Positions 1-7,802 of a stretch of DNA of 38,123 bases are shown in pieces. Every line of letters starts with the position of its first letter. The stretch's first letter is position 1. The stretch is from the NCBI GenBank assembly GCA_050302275.1, contig JBNLAT010000029.1, forward strand, positions 1 through 38,123, written 5' to 3'. The notes beneath the pieces are model-generated. The model searched no databases, was not told the DNA's origin, and saw only the letters and a program-made list of their open reading frames with translations. This DNA comes from JAPHTQ01 sp050302275. GTDB lineage: Bacteria; Pseudomonadota; Gammaproteobacteria; Thiohalomonadales; Thiohalomonadaceae. The position numbers and the translations under genes were made by a program.

Positions 1-433
1 CACCCAGTCCCGGAGTCTCCGCATGGGCGAGCACCCGGACGCCGAGTACGCTGCCATCCGCCGCTACGCCCATGATGCTGGTGACAGGACCGGCATAGCC
101 GATGGCCGAGACCTCATAGGCGACAGCGCTAATCTTGCCGTCCTTATGGGCGCGGTAAACCTTTAGCGGTTTGCCGTTTTCACCTTCACCGGGGATCTCC
201 AGCACGTCGCTGAGCAGGTCATTTTCGTGGATCTCGTCGGGTAATACCTGGCTCAGTGATGCTTTGAGGTCCTCTGCCTGACGCAGGGCGATATCGTCGC
301 GGGTTTCTACATCACCCAGTACCAGTACGGCACTGGCCAGGGTGGCCATACCGCCGAGTAGCATGGCCTGGTAGGCGGTGCGTTTGCGGTAACTGGGTTC
401 CAGTACCCCTTTGCCGACCTTTACATAGCTCAT
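1..433 (-). CDS. rnfG: RnfG, FMN-binding subunit of the Rnf complex (3' end off the window)
   Basis: Partial gene; the C-terminal part runs off the left edge. RnfG is a membrane-anchored, periplasm-facing subunit of the ion-translocating ferredoxin:NAD oxidoreductase and carries covalent FMN. The visible N-terminal part has a short cytoplasmic head, one hydrophobic anchor (about residues 20-40) and the family motif HAETPGLG close to the edge. The Thr-containing flavin attachment motif lies beyond the window. The start ATG overlaps the rnfD stop as ATGA, preceded by GGAGGTGA, so translation is probably coupled. It is the fifth gene of the minus-strand rnf operon. Subunits E and H would be expected just outside. 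Identity is firm from motif and operon position. Confidence 0.9.
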   Translation of the reverse strand, partial: MSYVKVGKGVLEPSYRKRTAYQAMLLGGMATLASAVLVLGDVETRDDIALRQAEDLKASLSQVLPDEIHENDLLSDVLEIPGEGENGKPLKVYRAHKDGKISAVAYEVSAIGYAGPVTSIMGVAADGSVLGVRVLAHAETPGLG

Positions 434-1545
434 TTGTCACCTCCCTTCAGTTGGGAAAGGCGACGGGCGAAGCGTCCGCTTTGATAATCGAGCGGTTCGC
501 CGGTTCGTTCGCGACCATAGATGCGTGGGCGCAGGTAGTGATCGATTAACGGCGTTGCCGCGTTCATCAACAGCACCGCGAAGGCGACCCCCTCGGGGAA
601 ACCGGCCCAGGTACGAATTACGTAAATCAGTGCGCCACAACCTATGGCATAGACTATCTGTCCGCGTGGCGTCGACGGCGAACCGACCGGGTCAGTGGCG
701 ATAAAGAACGCCCCCAGCATCAGGCCGCCGCTAAAGAGGTGCACGCCCGCATCGGCGTAACGACTCGGGTCGATGAAATGCATGATGGTGGCAAGCACCG
801 CGACCGTCGCCAGCATCGCTGCCGGGACATGCCAGGTAATGATGCGACGCACTAACAGGAACAGGCCGCCCGCGGCGATCAGCACCGCTGAGGTTTCCCC
901 CAAACTGCCGCGCATCTGGCCCATCGCTGCCTGCTGCAGGGAGTAGACACCATTGAGGGCGTCGGCCAGCGGCACCTGGCGACCGACCTCGGTTTTGATA
1001 TGTCCGAGCAGACTGGCGCCGCTGATAGCGTCGATGTTGGCGACGCCGCCGAAGGTGACGGCCAGACCGTCAAGGAATCCGGGAGCGCCAGCGCTGAACA
1101 GTGGTTGCGGCGCAACCCAGGTGGTCATCTCTACCGGGAAGGCGATCAACAACGCCACCCGTCCGAGCATCGCCGGATTAAACAGGTTCTGACCGATACC
1201 GCCGAAGACCTGCTTGCCCACGACCACGGCAAAGAAGGCGCCGACCACGGCGATCCACCAGGGTGCCCAGGGGGGCAGGGTCATCGCCAGCAGCCAGGCG
1301 GTGACCAGTGCGGAGCCATCCTGCAGGGCGTTGCTGATCGGTTTGCCTGCCAACCAGAGGCCGAATGCCTCAGACGCCAGCGCGGCACCGGTGGTGATCA
1401 GCAGCAGATTCAGCGCGGGCCAACCGTAGAGCCAGACGCCGTAGAGACTGGCAGGCAGCATCGCCAGCCAGACGGTAAACATAATGCGCCCGATACTGAG
1501 TGGTGCGTGGGTATGCGGGGACGGTGAGGGAACGTACTGGCTCAT
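430..1545 (-). CDS. rnfD: RnfD, membrane subunit of the Rnf complex
   Basis: This 371-aa polytopic membrane protein of the RnfD/NqrB family carries flavin in the Rnf electron path between NADH and ferredoxin/flavodoxin. Repeated hydrophobic segments are visible along the length, with the conserved GKQVFGGIGQNLFNPAM stretch near residue 110 and ATDPVGSPSTPRGQ near residue 280, both family hallmarks. At the place where covalent FMN is normally attached to Thr in an SGAT motif, this protein reads ISGASLLG, with Ser instead. Flavin transferases of the ApbE type act on Thr or Ser motifs in this context, so function is probably kept, but this is inference. The start overlaps the rnfC stop by four bases (ATGA), and the stop overlaps the rnfG start. 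Confidence 0.93.
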   Translation of the reverse strand: MSQYVPSPSPHTHAPLSIGRIMFTVWLAMLPASLYGVWLYGWPALNLLLITTGAALASEAFGLWLAGKPISNALQDGSALVTAWLLAMTLPPWAPWWIAVVGAFFAVVVGKQVFGGIGQNLFNPAMLGRVALLIAFPVEMTTWVAPQPLFSAGAPGFLDGLAVTFGGVANIDAISGASLLGHIKTEVGRQVPLADALNGVYSLQQAAMGQMRGSLGETSAVLIAAGGLFLLVRRIITWHVPAAMLATVAVLATIMHFIDPSRYADAGVHLFSGGLMLGAFFIATDPVGSPSTPRGQIVYAIGCGALIYVIRTWAGFPEGVAFAVLLMNAATPLIDHYLRPRIYGRERTGEPLDYQSGRFARRLSQLKGGDK

Positions 1546-3032
1546 GATGCCTGTTCCTCCTGTTGTTTCGCCGCCGCTTCCGCTTCGGCCTTTTTCTTTG
1601 CCTCCCGCTCTGCCTTGCGCTTGGCGGCGGCTTCGCGTTTGGCCTGCGCCTCACGCTCCAGACGTTCGGTGCGTGCATTGGCCCATTCACGGGTCAGTTC
1701 AGTCTTCTGCTTGTCTTTGCGCATCTGTGCCAGTTCGCCCTTGGCGAAGTTGAAGTACTGGGTCAGGGGAATCGAGGCCGGGCAGACATAGCTACAGGTA
1801 CCGCAGGCGATGCAATCCATCAGGCCGAAGTCGACCGCGTCTTCCACCTTGCCGTTGCGTGCCCGCGCTGCCATCTCCAGCGGCATCAGGCCGACCGGGC
1901 AGGCATCGACGCAGCGACCGCAACGGATACAGGGCTGAGCCTGGGGTTGCAGCATCATCTCTTCGTCGGCCAGGGCCAGTACGCCGTTGCTGCCTTTGAC
2001 GATAGGCACGCCGAAATGAGGCAGGGAGGTGCCCATCATTGGGCCGCCCAGCAGTTGTCGTTGGGCCTCCTTGTGCAGGCCACCGCAATATTCGACCAGT
2101 TCCTGAGCCAGGGTACCCAGCGGCACCTCCAGATTGGCCGGGTTGGTCACTGCGCTGCCACTGACGGTGACGATGCGCGAAACCAGCGGACGACCGTGGC
2201 GCAGCGCCTGATGCACCGCGTAGGCGGTGGCGACGTTGTGCACCATCACGCCGATATCGGCGCCCAGTCCACCGGCAGGAACTTCCAGCCCGGTGAGGGT
2301 TTGAATCATCTGTTTTTCCGAGCCCATCGGATAGCGGGTCGGTACTCCGACCACTTCGATCTCGGGGAAGGCGCTACACGCTTCGCGCAGTGCCTGTTGT
2401 GCCTGAGGTTTGTTGTTCTCTACCGCGATCAAAGCACGCTTGCAGTTGAGTGCCTTGAGCATCAGTCGAATGCCGTCGATGATCGGACCGGGCCGTTCCT
2501 GCATCAGGCGATCGTCGCAGGTCAGATAGGGCTCGCACTCGCCGCCGTTAATCACCAGGGTATGAATCGTTTTCTTGCTGCCGAGATTCAGTTTCACCGC
2601 GGCAGGGAAGGCGGCGCCACCCATGCCAACGATGCCTGCCTCGCCGACTTTCTGTGCGATCTCTTCCGCACTCAGATTGAACGGGTCGATGGGCACGATG
2701 CTGTCTGCCCACTCGTCCTTACCGTCACTCTCAATGATGATGCTGGTGACCGGCAGGCCGGAGGGGTGGGGCGCGGTGCAGTCGTCGATAGCGACGATCA
2801 CACCTGAGGTCGAGGCGTGCACCGGTGCTGAAACCGGTGCGGTGGCCCTGGCCAGCAGTTGTCCTTTTTTTACATAATCGCCAACCTGCACCACCGGCTC
2901 GGCAGGCGCACCGATGTGTTGCTGCAGTGGCAGATAGAGACGTTTCGGAACCGGCATTGACGAGATGGGAAGCTCACGAGTTGTCTTCCGCTCGTCAGGA
3001 TGGACACCGCCCTTGAACTTAAACAGACGCAT
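1542..3032 (-). CDS. rnfC: RnfC, NADH/FMN and double 4Fe-4S subunit of the Rnf complex
   Basis: This 496-aa peripheral cytoplasmic subunit is the NAD(H) entry or exit point of Rnf. The N-terminus has the GGVHP...K sequence and a biotinyl-like/SLBB region. A Complex-I 51-kDa-like fold follows, with GEAGIVGMGGAAFPAAVKL and NGGECEPYLTCDDRLM (about residues 130-180). Two ferredoxin motifs follow, CIRCGRCVDACPVG and CIACGTCSYVCPAS (about residues 370-420). The C-terminus is a charged Lys/Glu/Ala-rich tail of about 70 residues, as in many gammaproteobacterial RnfC proteins. A GGAG ribosome site precedes the ATG, and rnfB ends nine bases upstream. Length and motifs are complete. Confidence 0.95.
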   Translation of the reverse strand: MRLFKFKGGVHPDERKTTRELPISSMPVPKRLYLPLQQHIGAPAEPVVQVGDYVKKGQLLARATAPVSAPVHASTSGVIVAIDDCTAPHPSGLPVTSIIIESDGKDEWADSIVPIDPFNLSAEEIAQKVGEAGIVGMGGAAFPAAVKLNLGSKKTIHTLVINGGECEPYLTCDDRLMQERPGPIIDGIRLMLKALNCKRALIAVENNKPQAQQALREACSAFPEIEVVGVPTRYPMGSEKQMIQTLTGLEVPAGGLGADIGVMVHNVATAYAVHQALRHGRPLVSRIVTVSGSAVTNPANLEVPLGTLAQELVEYCGGLHKEAQRQLLGGPMMGTSLPHFGVPIVKGSNGVLALADEEMMLQPQAQPCIRCGRCVDACPVGLMPLEMAARARNGKVEDAVDFGLMDCIACGTCSYVCPASIPLTQYFNFAKGELAQMRKDKQKTELTREWANARTERLEREAQAKREAAAKRKAEREAKKKAEAEAAAKQQEEQAS

Positions 3033-3041
3033 ATTCGACTC

Positions 3042-3587
3042 CTACGCCGCCCGCGCCAATGCAGGGGTGACGGAAGGCTTCGGCCAGCGCCACTCAGGCA
3101 GGGTGGGTTTCGGTACATACAGTTCGATGCACATGGTGGGGCAGACATCGACACAATTGCCGCAGCCGGTGCAGGCCATGTCGAGGATAGAGTGGATCTG
3201 TTTCGGTGCACCGACGATGGCGTCGGTGGGGCACTCCTTGGAGCACTTCACGCAGCCGATGCAGAGTTCTTCGTTAACCTTTGCCAGCTTGGCCGGACCA
3301 TCTTCCATGGCCGAGGCATCGAAGCTGACCCCCAGCTTTTCCGCCAGACTGACCGCCAGTGATTTACCACCGGGCGGGCAGAGGTTGACCGGGACGGTGC
3401 CGTCGGCCAGCGCCTGTGCTGCCGCCGGACAACCTGCCAGACCACACTGGCCGCAGTTGGTACCGGGGAGCATGTCGCTAATCTCATCGACGATGGGATC
3501 GCTCTCCACTTTGAATTTCTTCGCGGCCATGCCCAGCAGGAAGCCAAGCGTCAGTCCCAGGATGGTGAGTGCGGCGATTGCAGACAT
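3042..3587 (-). CDS. rnfB: RnfB, multi-cluster ferredoxin subunit of the Rnf complex
   Basis: This 181-aa subunit relays electrons to soluble ferredoxin or flavodoxin. It has an N-terminal membrane anchor (about residues 1-25). The Fe-S domain motif DEISDMLPGTNCGQCGLAGC follows (about residues 35-55). Two 4Fe-4S motifs then appear, CIGCVKCSKECPTDAI and CTGCGNCVDVCPTMCI (about residues 110-155). A strong GGAGGGATAAAG ribosome site lies just upstream of the ATG. Spacing to rnfA and rnfC is short, consistent with one transcript. All expected cysteine ligands are present. Confidence 0.95.
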   Translation of the reverse strand: MSAIAALTILGLTLGFLLGMAAKKFKVESDPIVDEISDMLPGTNCGQCGLAGCPAAAQALADGTVPVNLCPPGGKSLAVSLAEKLGVSFDASAMEDGPAKLAKVNEELCIGCVKCSKECPTDAIVGAPKQIHSILDMACTGCGNCVDVCPTMCIELYVPKPTLPEWRWPKPSVTPALARAA

Positions 3588-3604
3588 TCTTTATCCCTCC
3601 AGAA

Positions 3605-4186
3605 TTATTTGACCGGCAAGCCGGAGAAACCCATAAAGGCCAGCGATAGAAGCCCGGCGGCGATGAAGGCGATGGGGGCACCGGCGAAAGCGGCAGGTAC
3701 GCCCGCAAGAGCCAGTCGTTCGCGCATTCCAGCAAACAGCACCATCACCAGGGTGAAACCGAGTGCAGAGCCGAGACCGTAGATCAGGCTTTCGAGAAAA
3801 CCGTTACCTTCCTGCACGTTGAGCAGTGCTACACCGAGCACCGCGCAGTTGGTGGTGATCAGTGGCAGGAAGATACCGAGCAGTTGATAGAGCAGGGGAC
3901 TGGTCTTGCGCACCACCATTTCGGTGAACTGCACCACCGCGGCAATCACCAGGATGAAGGCCAGGATGCGCAGGAACTGGATGTTCAGCGGCATCAGGAC
4001 GAAGTGTTCCAGTGCCCAGCTCGCGACGGAAGCGAGGGTCAGTACAAAGGTGGTGGCGAGCCCCATGCCCACCGCGGTGTCGAGTTTGTTGGAGACGCCC
4101 ATGAAGGGGCAGAGACCGAGAAACTTCACCAGCACCACGTTGTTCACCAGGGCGGTGCCCAACAATAACAACAGGTATTCGCTCAT
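3605..4186 (-). CDS. rnfA: RnfA, core membrane subunit of the Rnf complex
   Basis: This 193-aa hydrophobic subunit belongs to the RnfA/NqrE family. The opening residues MSEYLLLLLGTALVNNVVLV, then KFLGLCPFMGVS and FLPLITTNCAVLGVALL, are near-diagnostic; the two cysteines in these stretches bind the intramembrane Fe-S cluster in the family. Six membrane spans are expected. It is the first gene of the operon, with GAGAGGAACAAG upstream of the ATG and a sigma54-type promoter about 50 bases upstream. Proximity to nifLA matches the nitrogen-fixation-dedicated rnf1 set of Azotobacter and Rhodobacter rather than a housekeeping rsx operon. Confidence 0.95.
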   Translation of the reverse strand: MSEYLLLLLGTALVNNVVLVKFLGLCPFMGVSNKLDTAVGMGLATTFVLTLASVASWALEHFVLMPLNIQFLRILAFILVIAAVVQFTEMVVRKTSPLLYQLLGIFLPLITTNCAVLGVALLNVQEGNGFLESLIYGLGSALGFTLVMVLFAGMRERLALAGVPAAFAGAPIAFIAAGLLSLAFMGFSGLPVK

Positions 4187-4233
4187 TCTTGTTCCTCTCG
4201 GGGGATTGCGTCAGCCCTTTGTCCTCCCTGATT

Positions 4234-4248
4234 GCATCAAACGTGCCA
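4234..4248 (-). promoter_or_regulatory. Sigma54 (-24/-12) promoter of the rnf operon
   Basis: On the minus strand the sequence reads TGGCACGTTTGATGC, matching the consensus TGGCACG-N4-TTGC at all but one base, with the invariant GG and GC ten bases apart. It sits about 50 bases upstream of the rnfA start. The site is seen in the sequence; the link to NifA is inferred from the TGT-N10-ACA site further upstream. Confidence 0.8.
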
Positions 4249-4353
4249 GCAGATGAACCGCTGCAAATGCACCAATAAAGGCCCGCTAAATACGCGGTTT
4301 TACGTGCGACGCACAAAATTGGTGCACATTTCTCTGCGACAAAGGGTGTGGTT

Positions 4354-4370
4354 GTGTCGGATACCGACAC
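4354..4370. promoter_or_regulatory. Perfect palindrome between rnfA and nifL (possible operator)
   Basis: GTGTCGG-ATA-CCGACAC is a perfect 7-bp inverted repeat with a 3-base centre. It contains TGT and ACA at spacing 9 or 11 instead of the 10 that NifA needs, so it is either a variant NifA site or the operator of another regulator. It lies about 105 bases upstream of the rnf -24 element and 68 bases upstream of the nifL -24 element. Confidence 0.5.
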
Positions 4371-4376
4371 GTTGTT

Positions 4377-4392
4377 TGTAATAAAGGCGACA
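4377..4392. promoter_or_regulatory. NifA upstream activator site (TGT-N10-ACA) shared by rnf and nifLA
   Basis: The sequence is TGTAATAAAGGCGACA, an exact TGT-N10-ACA. It is about 130 bases upstream of the rnf sigma54 promoter, a typical activating distance. It is only about 45 bases from the candidate nifL promoter, which is close. The rnf operon is therefore the more likely target. Confidence 0.6.
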
Positions 4393-4437
4393 AACGACGG
4401 GGGCTGTAGCGTAGCAGTCACGCGAGATCGTCTGGCA

Positions 4438-4452
4438 GGCATACGTTTTGCA
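4438..4452 (+). promoter_or_regulatory. Candidate sigma54 promoter of nifLA
   Basis: GGCATACGTTTTGCA keeps GG-N10-GC and the TTGCA -12 box but departs from consensus in the -24 half (GGCATA for GGCACG). It is 40 bases upstream of the nifL ATG. Moderate match; nifLA could instead have an NtrC-dependent or sigma70 promoter. Confidence 0.5.
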
Positions 4453-4491
4453 GGGACACTAATACGTTTGTAGCGCCACTGGAGGCGCCCG

Positions 4492-6033
4492 ATGCCTGAA
4501 GCGATCAAGAAAAGCCGTAGCAACGTATCCATCCCGGCACTGGAAAATGCGGTGGAGCAGTCGCCCGTGGCGATCTCCATCACCGACCTTGAGGCCAATA
4601 TCCTCTACACCAATGCCGCCTTTACCCAGGTGACCGGATACAGTCGCGAAGAGATCGTCGGGCAGAACGAATCGGTACTCTCCTACAAATCGACCCCGGC
4701 GGAGGTATACAAGGACCTCTGGCAATCCCTGGTCAATAAACAGGGCTGGGGCGGAGTGCTGGTTAATCGCCGCAAGGATGGCAGTCGCTATCTGGCTGAA
4801 CTAATGATTACCCCGGTGCTTAATGACGCCGGTGAGGCGACGCACTATCTCGGTATCCATCGTGATATCACCGAGATGTTTGCCCTGGAACGTCAGGTGA
4901 GTAATCAGAAAGGTCTGATCGAATCGGTAGTCGATTCGACTCCTGCCGCCATGGCAGTACTCGATTCGGATCTGAATCTGGTACTCGATAATCAGGCCTA
5001 CAAAAAACTGGCCGGCGATATGCGTGGTGAAGAACCTGCCAGCATGATCCTCGACGGTCTTGCGGAAAAGAATCCTGAATTTGTCAGTCTCATCTCTCAG
5101 CGACTCTCGTTCCACGATATGGAAGTGGCCTGCCGTATCAAGGGCAAGGCCGGACAACGCTGGTTCTCCGTCTCCGGGATCTGGTTCCTGGAACTGCCCG
5201 CCTCGGCAGACGCCTTTTTCAGTGAAGAGAAGGTGCACTATTTGTTGCTGGTGGCACACGAGATCACCGAACTAAAACGGCAACAGGAAGAGATACGCAG
5301 CAATGCCATGCGCGCCCTGATGGCGGAAGAGGGTTTGATGCAGGGGATGCGCGAAACACTCACCGCTGCGGTCTATCAACTGGAAACCCCATTCAACATG
5401 CTTAACGCAGCGCTGGATATGTTGCAGCGTCGTGCAGCCAAACACGATATGGACGATTCGCTAGTCGCGGTACTGAACGAAGTGCGCGAGCAGGGGATGA
5501 ACACCATCGAAAATCTACGCAGCGCGATTCCTTCCAGCGTCGATGTTGAACCGGTCTCGCTTAACTTCAATCAACTGGTACACGACGTATTAATGATTAG
5601 CACCAAGCGCATGCTTGGCGCGGGCATCGTCGTCGACTGGCAACCTAAGGCCACGTTGCAGCACATCCTCGGTCAGGAAGGAAAGCTGCGCAACATGATT
5701 AAGTTGCTGCTGGATAACGCTATCGAAGCGATCACCGAGAGCGATTCGTCCAAGCGCGAAATTCACATCACTACCGAAGATGAAGATGACTGGATCAAGA
5801 TGACGCTTTGCGACAGTGGGGATGGTATCCCCGAGGCGCTACGCATCAAGGTGTTTGAACCGTTCTTCTCGACCAAAAATCCCAGCAAGGGCGAACACGC
5901 TGGAATGGGATTGCCGCTGGCGCAGGAGATCGTCAATCAACACGCGGGCACGATTGAAATTGATAACGATTATGGGAACGGATGCTGTATTCAGATCCGT
6001 CTGCCGAGTGAACATACCTACGGGAAACAGTAA
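4492..6033 (+). CDS. nifL: NifL, redox/nitrogen-responsive inhibitor of NifA
   Basis: This 513-aa cytoplasmic flavoprotein binds NifA and blocks it under oxidising or nitrogen-replete conditions. An N-terminal PAS domain (about residues 15-130) contains AVEQSPVAISITDLEANILYTN and a closing GIHRDITE, as in the FAD-binding PAS1 of Azotobacter NifL. A second PAS-like region follows (about 140-260). The C-terminal histidine-kinase-like ATPase domain has the N box LLLDNAIEAI (near residue 405) and the glycine boxes DSGDGIPE and GEHAGMGLPLA. The usual phospho-acceptor HE motif is not evident: the equivalent helix reads YQLETPFNMLNAAL. This agrees with NifL acting by protein contact rather than phosphotransfer. 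GGAGGCG precedes the ATG. It abuts nifA with a one-base overlap (TAATG). Confidence 0.93.
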   Translation: MPEAIKKSRSNVSIPALENAVEQSPVAISITDLEANILYTNAAFTQVTGYSREEIVGQNESVLSYKSTPAEVYKDLWQSLVNKQGWGGVLVNRRKDGSRYLAELMITPVLNDAGEATHYLGIHRDITEMFALERQVSNQKGLIESVVDSTPAAMAVLDSDLNLVLDNQAYKKLAGDMRGEEPASMILDGLAEKNPEFVSLISQRLSFHDMEVACRIKGKAGQRWFSVSGIWFLELPASADAFFSEEKVHYLLLVAHEITELKRQQEEIRSNAMRALMAEEGLMQGMRETLTAAVYQLETPFNMLNAALDMLQRRAAKHDMDDSLVAVLNEVREQGMNTIENLRSAIPSSVDVEPVSLNFNQLVHDVLMISTKRMLGAGIVVDWQPKATLQHILGQEGKLRNMIKLLLDNAIEAITESDSSKREIHITTEDEDDWIKMTLCDSGDGIPEALRIKVFEPFFSTKNPSKGEHAGMGLPLAQEIVNQHAGTIEIDNDYGNGCCIQIRLPSEHTYGKQ

Positions 6034-7613
6034 TGAGTATTTCCGAATTTAAACAGAGTAGCTGCGACCCAAAATCCTGCTTGATCAACACAGAGCTGGA
6101 GACCCTTTATCGGGTGAGTCAGGTGTTGAATCGTTCACTGAATCTGCACGAAACCCTGCAGGGTGTACTGGAGCAGTTGCACCAGTTTGCCGATATGCAG
6201 CGTGGCATGGTGACCCTCAAATCACCGGACTCCACTGAGCAGGGTGTGGTGGCACTTTATGGGGTCGATCCCAAAGTGGTGAGCAAGGTGCGTTATCGTG
6301 CTGGCGAAGGACTGGTCGGTAACATCCTCGCCACGGGAAACCGTTTTATCTCCGATTGTGTGGGAACCGAACTCAACTTCCTCGATAAGCTCGGTATCTA
6401 CGATGCCGGTCTGCCTTTCATCGGTGTGCCGATCAAAGTCGGTGACCAGGGCATTGTCGGCGTACTGGCGGCACAACCGCCGGGTGTTGGCATGGAAGAG
6501 TTGAATGAGCGTGCCCGCTTTATGGAGATGGTGGCCAACCTGATCGCACAGAGCGTGCGCCTCTCCTGGCAGGTAGCGGAAGAGAAACGTGATCTGGCCG
6601 ACGAGCGTGATCGACTGCGTCGTGCAGTACGTTCCAATTACGGCTTCGACAACATGGTTGGTCGTACACCGGCGATGCGTCGCATCTTCGAACAGGTAAG
6701 ACAGGTCGCCAAATGGAACACCACTGTTCTGATCCGTGGTGAATCGGGAACCGGTAAAGAGTTGATCGCCAATGCGATCCACTACAACTCGCCCCGTGCC
6801 AGCGGCAACTTCATCAAACTGAACTGCGCGGCACTGCCGGACAATCTTCTTGAGTCAGAGCTGTTTGGACACGAAAAAGGGGCGTTCACTGGCGCTTCTA
6901 CCCAACGCAAGGGGCGTTTCGAACAGGCCGATGGCGGCACTATCTTCCTCGATGAGATCGGTGAGATTTCTCCCACCTTCCAGGCGAAATTGTTGCGCGT
7001 ATTACAGGAAGGGGAGTTCGAACGTATCGGTAGCAACAAAACCCTGAAGGTGGATGTGCGCATCATCGCCGCTACCAATAAAGATCTGGAAACGGAAGTG
7101 GAGCAGGGCGATTTCCGCGAAGACCTCTACTACCGCCTCAATGTAATGCCGATCCACAATCCAGCCTTGCGCGACCGCAAGGAGGATATCCCGGAGCTGG
7201 CTAACTTCCTGATCCAGAAGATCGCCAAGCAGCAGGGACGTGAGCTGACCATCACTGAAAGCGCATTGCGCCTGTTGATGCGCCACAACTGGCCGGGCAA
7301 CGTGCGCGAACTGGAAAACACCCTGGAGCGTGCCGCGATTATGAGTGGAGAGGACGGGGTTATCGATCGTGATGCCATCGCCCTAAGCGGTATCGATGAA
7401 AATGTCGCGCCATCGCCGCAACGCAGCAGTAGCGCCGAGAGTGTGCCGGAGGCCAATCTGGATGACCCGGATATGGATGAACGCGAGCGGGTGATCGCGG
7501 CGCTGGAACAGGCGGGCTGGGTGCAGGCCAAGGCCGCACGTCTGCTCAACATGACCCCGCGGCAGATTGCCTATCGTATCCAGACCCTCAATATTAAGGT
7601 GCGTAAGATCTGA
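6033..7613 (+). CDS. nifA: NifA, sigma54-dependent activator of nif genes
   Basis: This 526-aa enhancer-binding protein has a GAF sensor (about residues 20-180), an AAA+ domain and a C-terminal Fis-type helix-turn-helix (about 488-526, ending KAARLLNMTPRQIAYRI...). The AAA+ domain shows Walker A GESGTGKE (residues 236-243), the sigma54-contact loop GAFTGA (from residue 283) and Walker B GGTIFLDEIGE. The linker between AAA+ and the helix-turn-helix contains no cysteines, so this is the NifL-controlled, oxygen-insensitive class rather than the rhizobial oxygen-sensing class. It is translationally coupled to nifL. A strong hairpin follows the stop. Sites of the type it binds are present upstream of nifB, between rnfA and nifL, and at the right edge. 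Confidence 0.96.
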   Translation: MSISEFKQSSCDPKSCLINTELETLYRVSQVLNRSLNLHETLQGVLEQLHQFADMQRGMVTLKSPDSTEQGVVALYGVDPKVVSKVRYRAGEGLVGNILATGNRFISDCVGTELNFLDKLGIYDAGLPFIGVPIKVGDQGIVGVLAAQPPGVGMEELNERARFMEMVANLIAQSVRLSWQVAEEKRDLADERDRLRRAVRSNYGFDNMVGRTPAMRRIFEQVRQVAKWNTTVLIRGESGTGKELIANAIHYNSPRASGNFIKLNCAALPDNLLESELFGHEKGAFTGASTQRKGRFEQADGGTIFLDEIGEISPTFQAKLLRVLQEGEFERIGSNKTLKVDVRIIAATNKDLETEVEQGDFREDLYYRLNVMPIHNPALRDRKEDIPELANFLIQKIAKQQGRELTITESALRLLMRHNWPGNVRELENTLERAAIMSGEDGVIDRDAIALSGIDENVAPSPQRSSSAESVPEANLDDPDMDERERVIAALEQAGWVQAKAARLLNMTPRQIAYRIQTLNIKVRKI

Positions 7614-7621
7614 CCGACTGC

Positions 7622-7647
7622 CACGCCGGGCCGAGAGGCCCGGCGTG
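7622..7647 (+). terminator. Hairpin terminator after nifA
   Basis: CACGCCGGGCC-GAGA-GGCCCGGCGTG is a perfect 11-bp GC-rich stem with a 4-base loop, starting 8 bases after the nifA stop. There is no clear T run after it, so it may attenuate or stabilise the 3' end rather than fully terminate. Confidence 0.7.
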
Positions 7648-7681
7648 TCTGTCCCATCCCAGCAAAATGTCGTTTTTCCCT

Positions 7682-7697
7682 TGTCGCTTTTGCCACA
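7682..7697 (+). promoter_or_regulatory. NifA upstream activator site for nifB
   Basis: TGTCGCTTTTGCCACA is an exact TGT-N10-ACA. It lies 68 bases upstream of the nifB sigma54 promoter, on the short side of the usual range. Confidence 0.8.
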
Positions 7698-7724
7698 AAC
7701 TGACCCGACGAAAATAGCTAAGTG

Positions 7725-7747
7725 TTTGATATAAATAAATAATCAAA
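7725..7747 (+). promoter_or_regulatory. AT-rich inverted repeat in the nifB promoter (IHF-like or operator)
   Basis: TTTGAT-N11-ATCAAA has perfect 6-bp arms with an all-A/T centre, placed between the NifA site and the -24 element. The position is where IHF bends DNA at nif promoters, but the symmetry is more typical of a dimeric regulator. No factor can be assigned from sequence alone. Confidence 0.45.
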
Positions 7748-7750
7748 ACA

Positions 7751-7765
7751 GGCACGTCCTTTGCT
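7751..7765 (+). promoter_or_regulatory. Sigma54 promoter of nifB
   Basis: GGCACGTCCTTTGCT matches the -24/-12 consensus fully from GG to TTGCT. It lies 38 bases upstream of the nifB start and downstream of a NifA site. Confidence 0.88.
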
Positions 7766-7802
7766 GAAGAACTGATAAGAGATATCTGCCTGGAGGATGG
7801 TT

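Noticed and set aside
1000..1527. A 175-codon plus-strand frame opposite rnfD
   Set aside because: It lies wholly within rnfD on the other strand and has low-complexity, Gly/Gln-rich content typical of a shadow.
1563..2807. A 414-codon open frame on the plus strand opposite rnfC
   Set aside because: It is antisense to a fully conserved rnfC with all its motifs, has no ribosome site, and its His/Gln-rich translation matches no family; a GC-rich shadow frame.
4304..4314. Palindrome GTGCG-A-CGCAC in the rnf upstream region
   Set aside because: Short and GC-rich, upstream of the -24 element with no partner or known consensus; likely chance in this composition.
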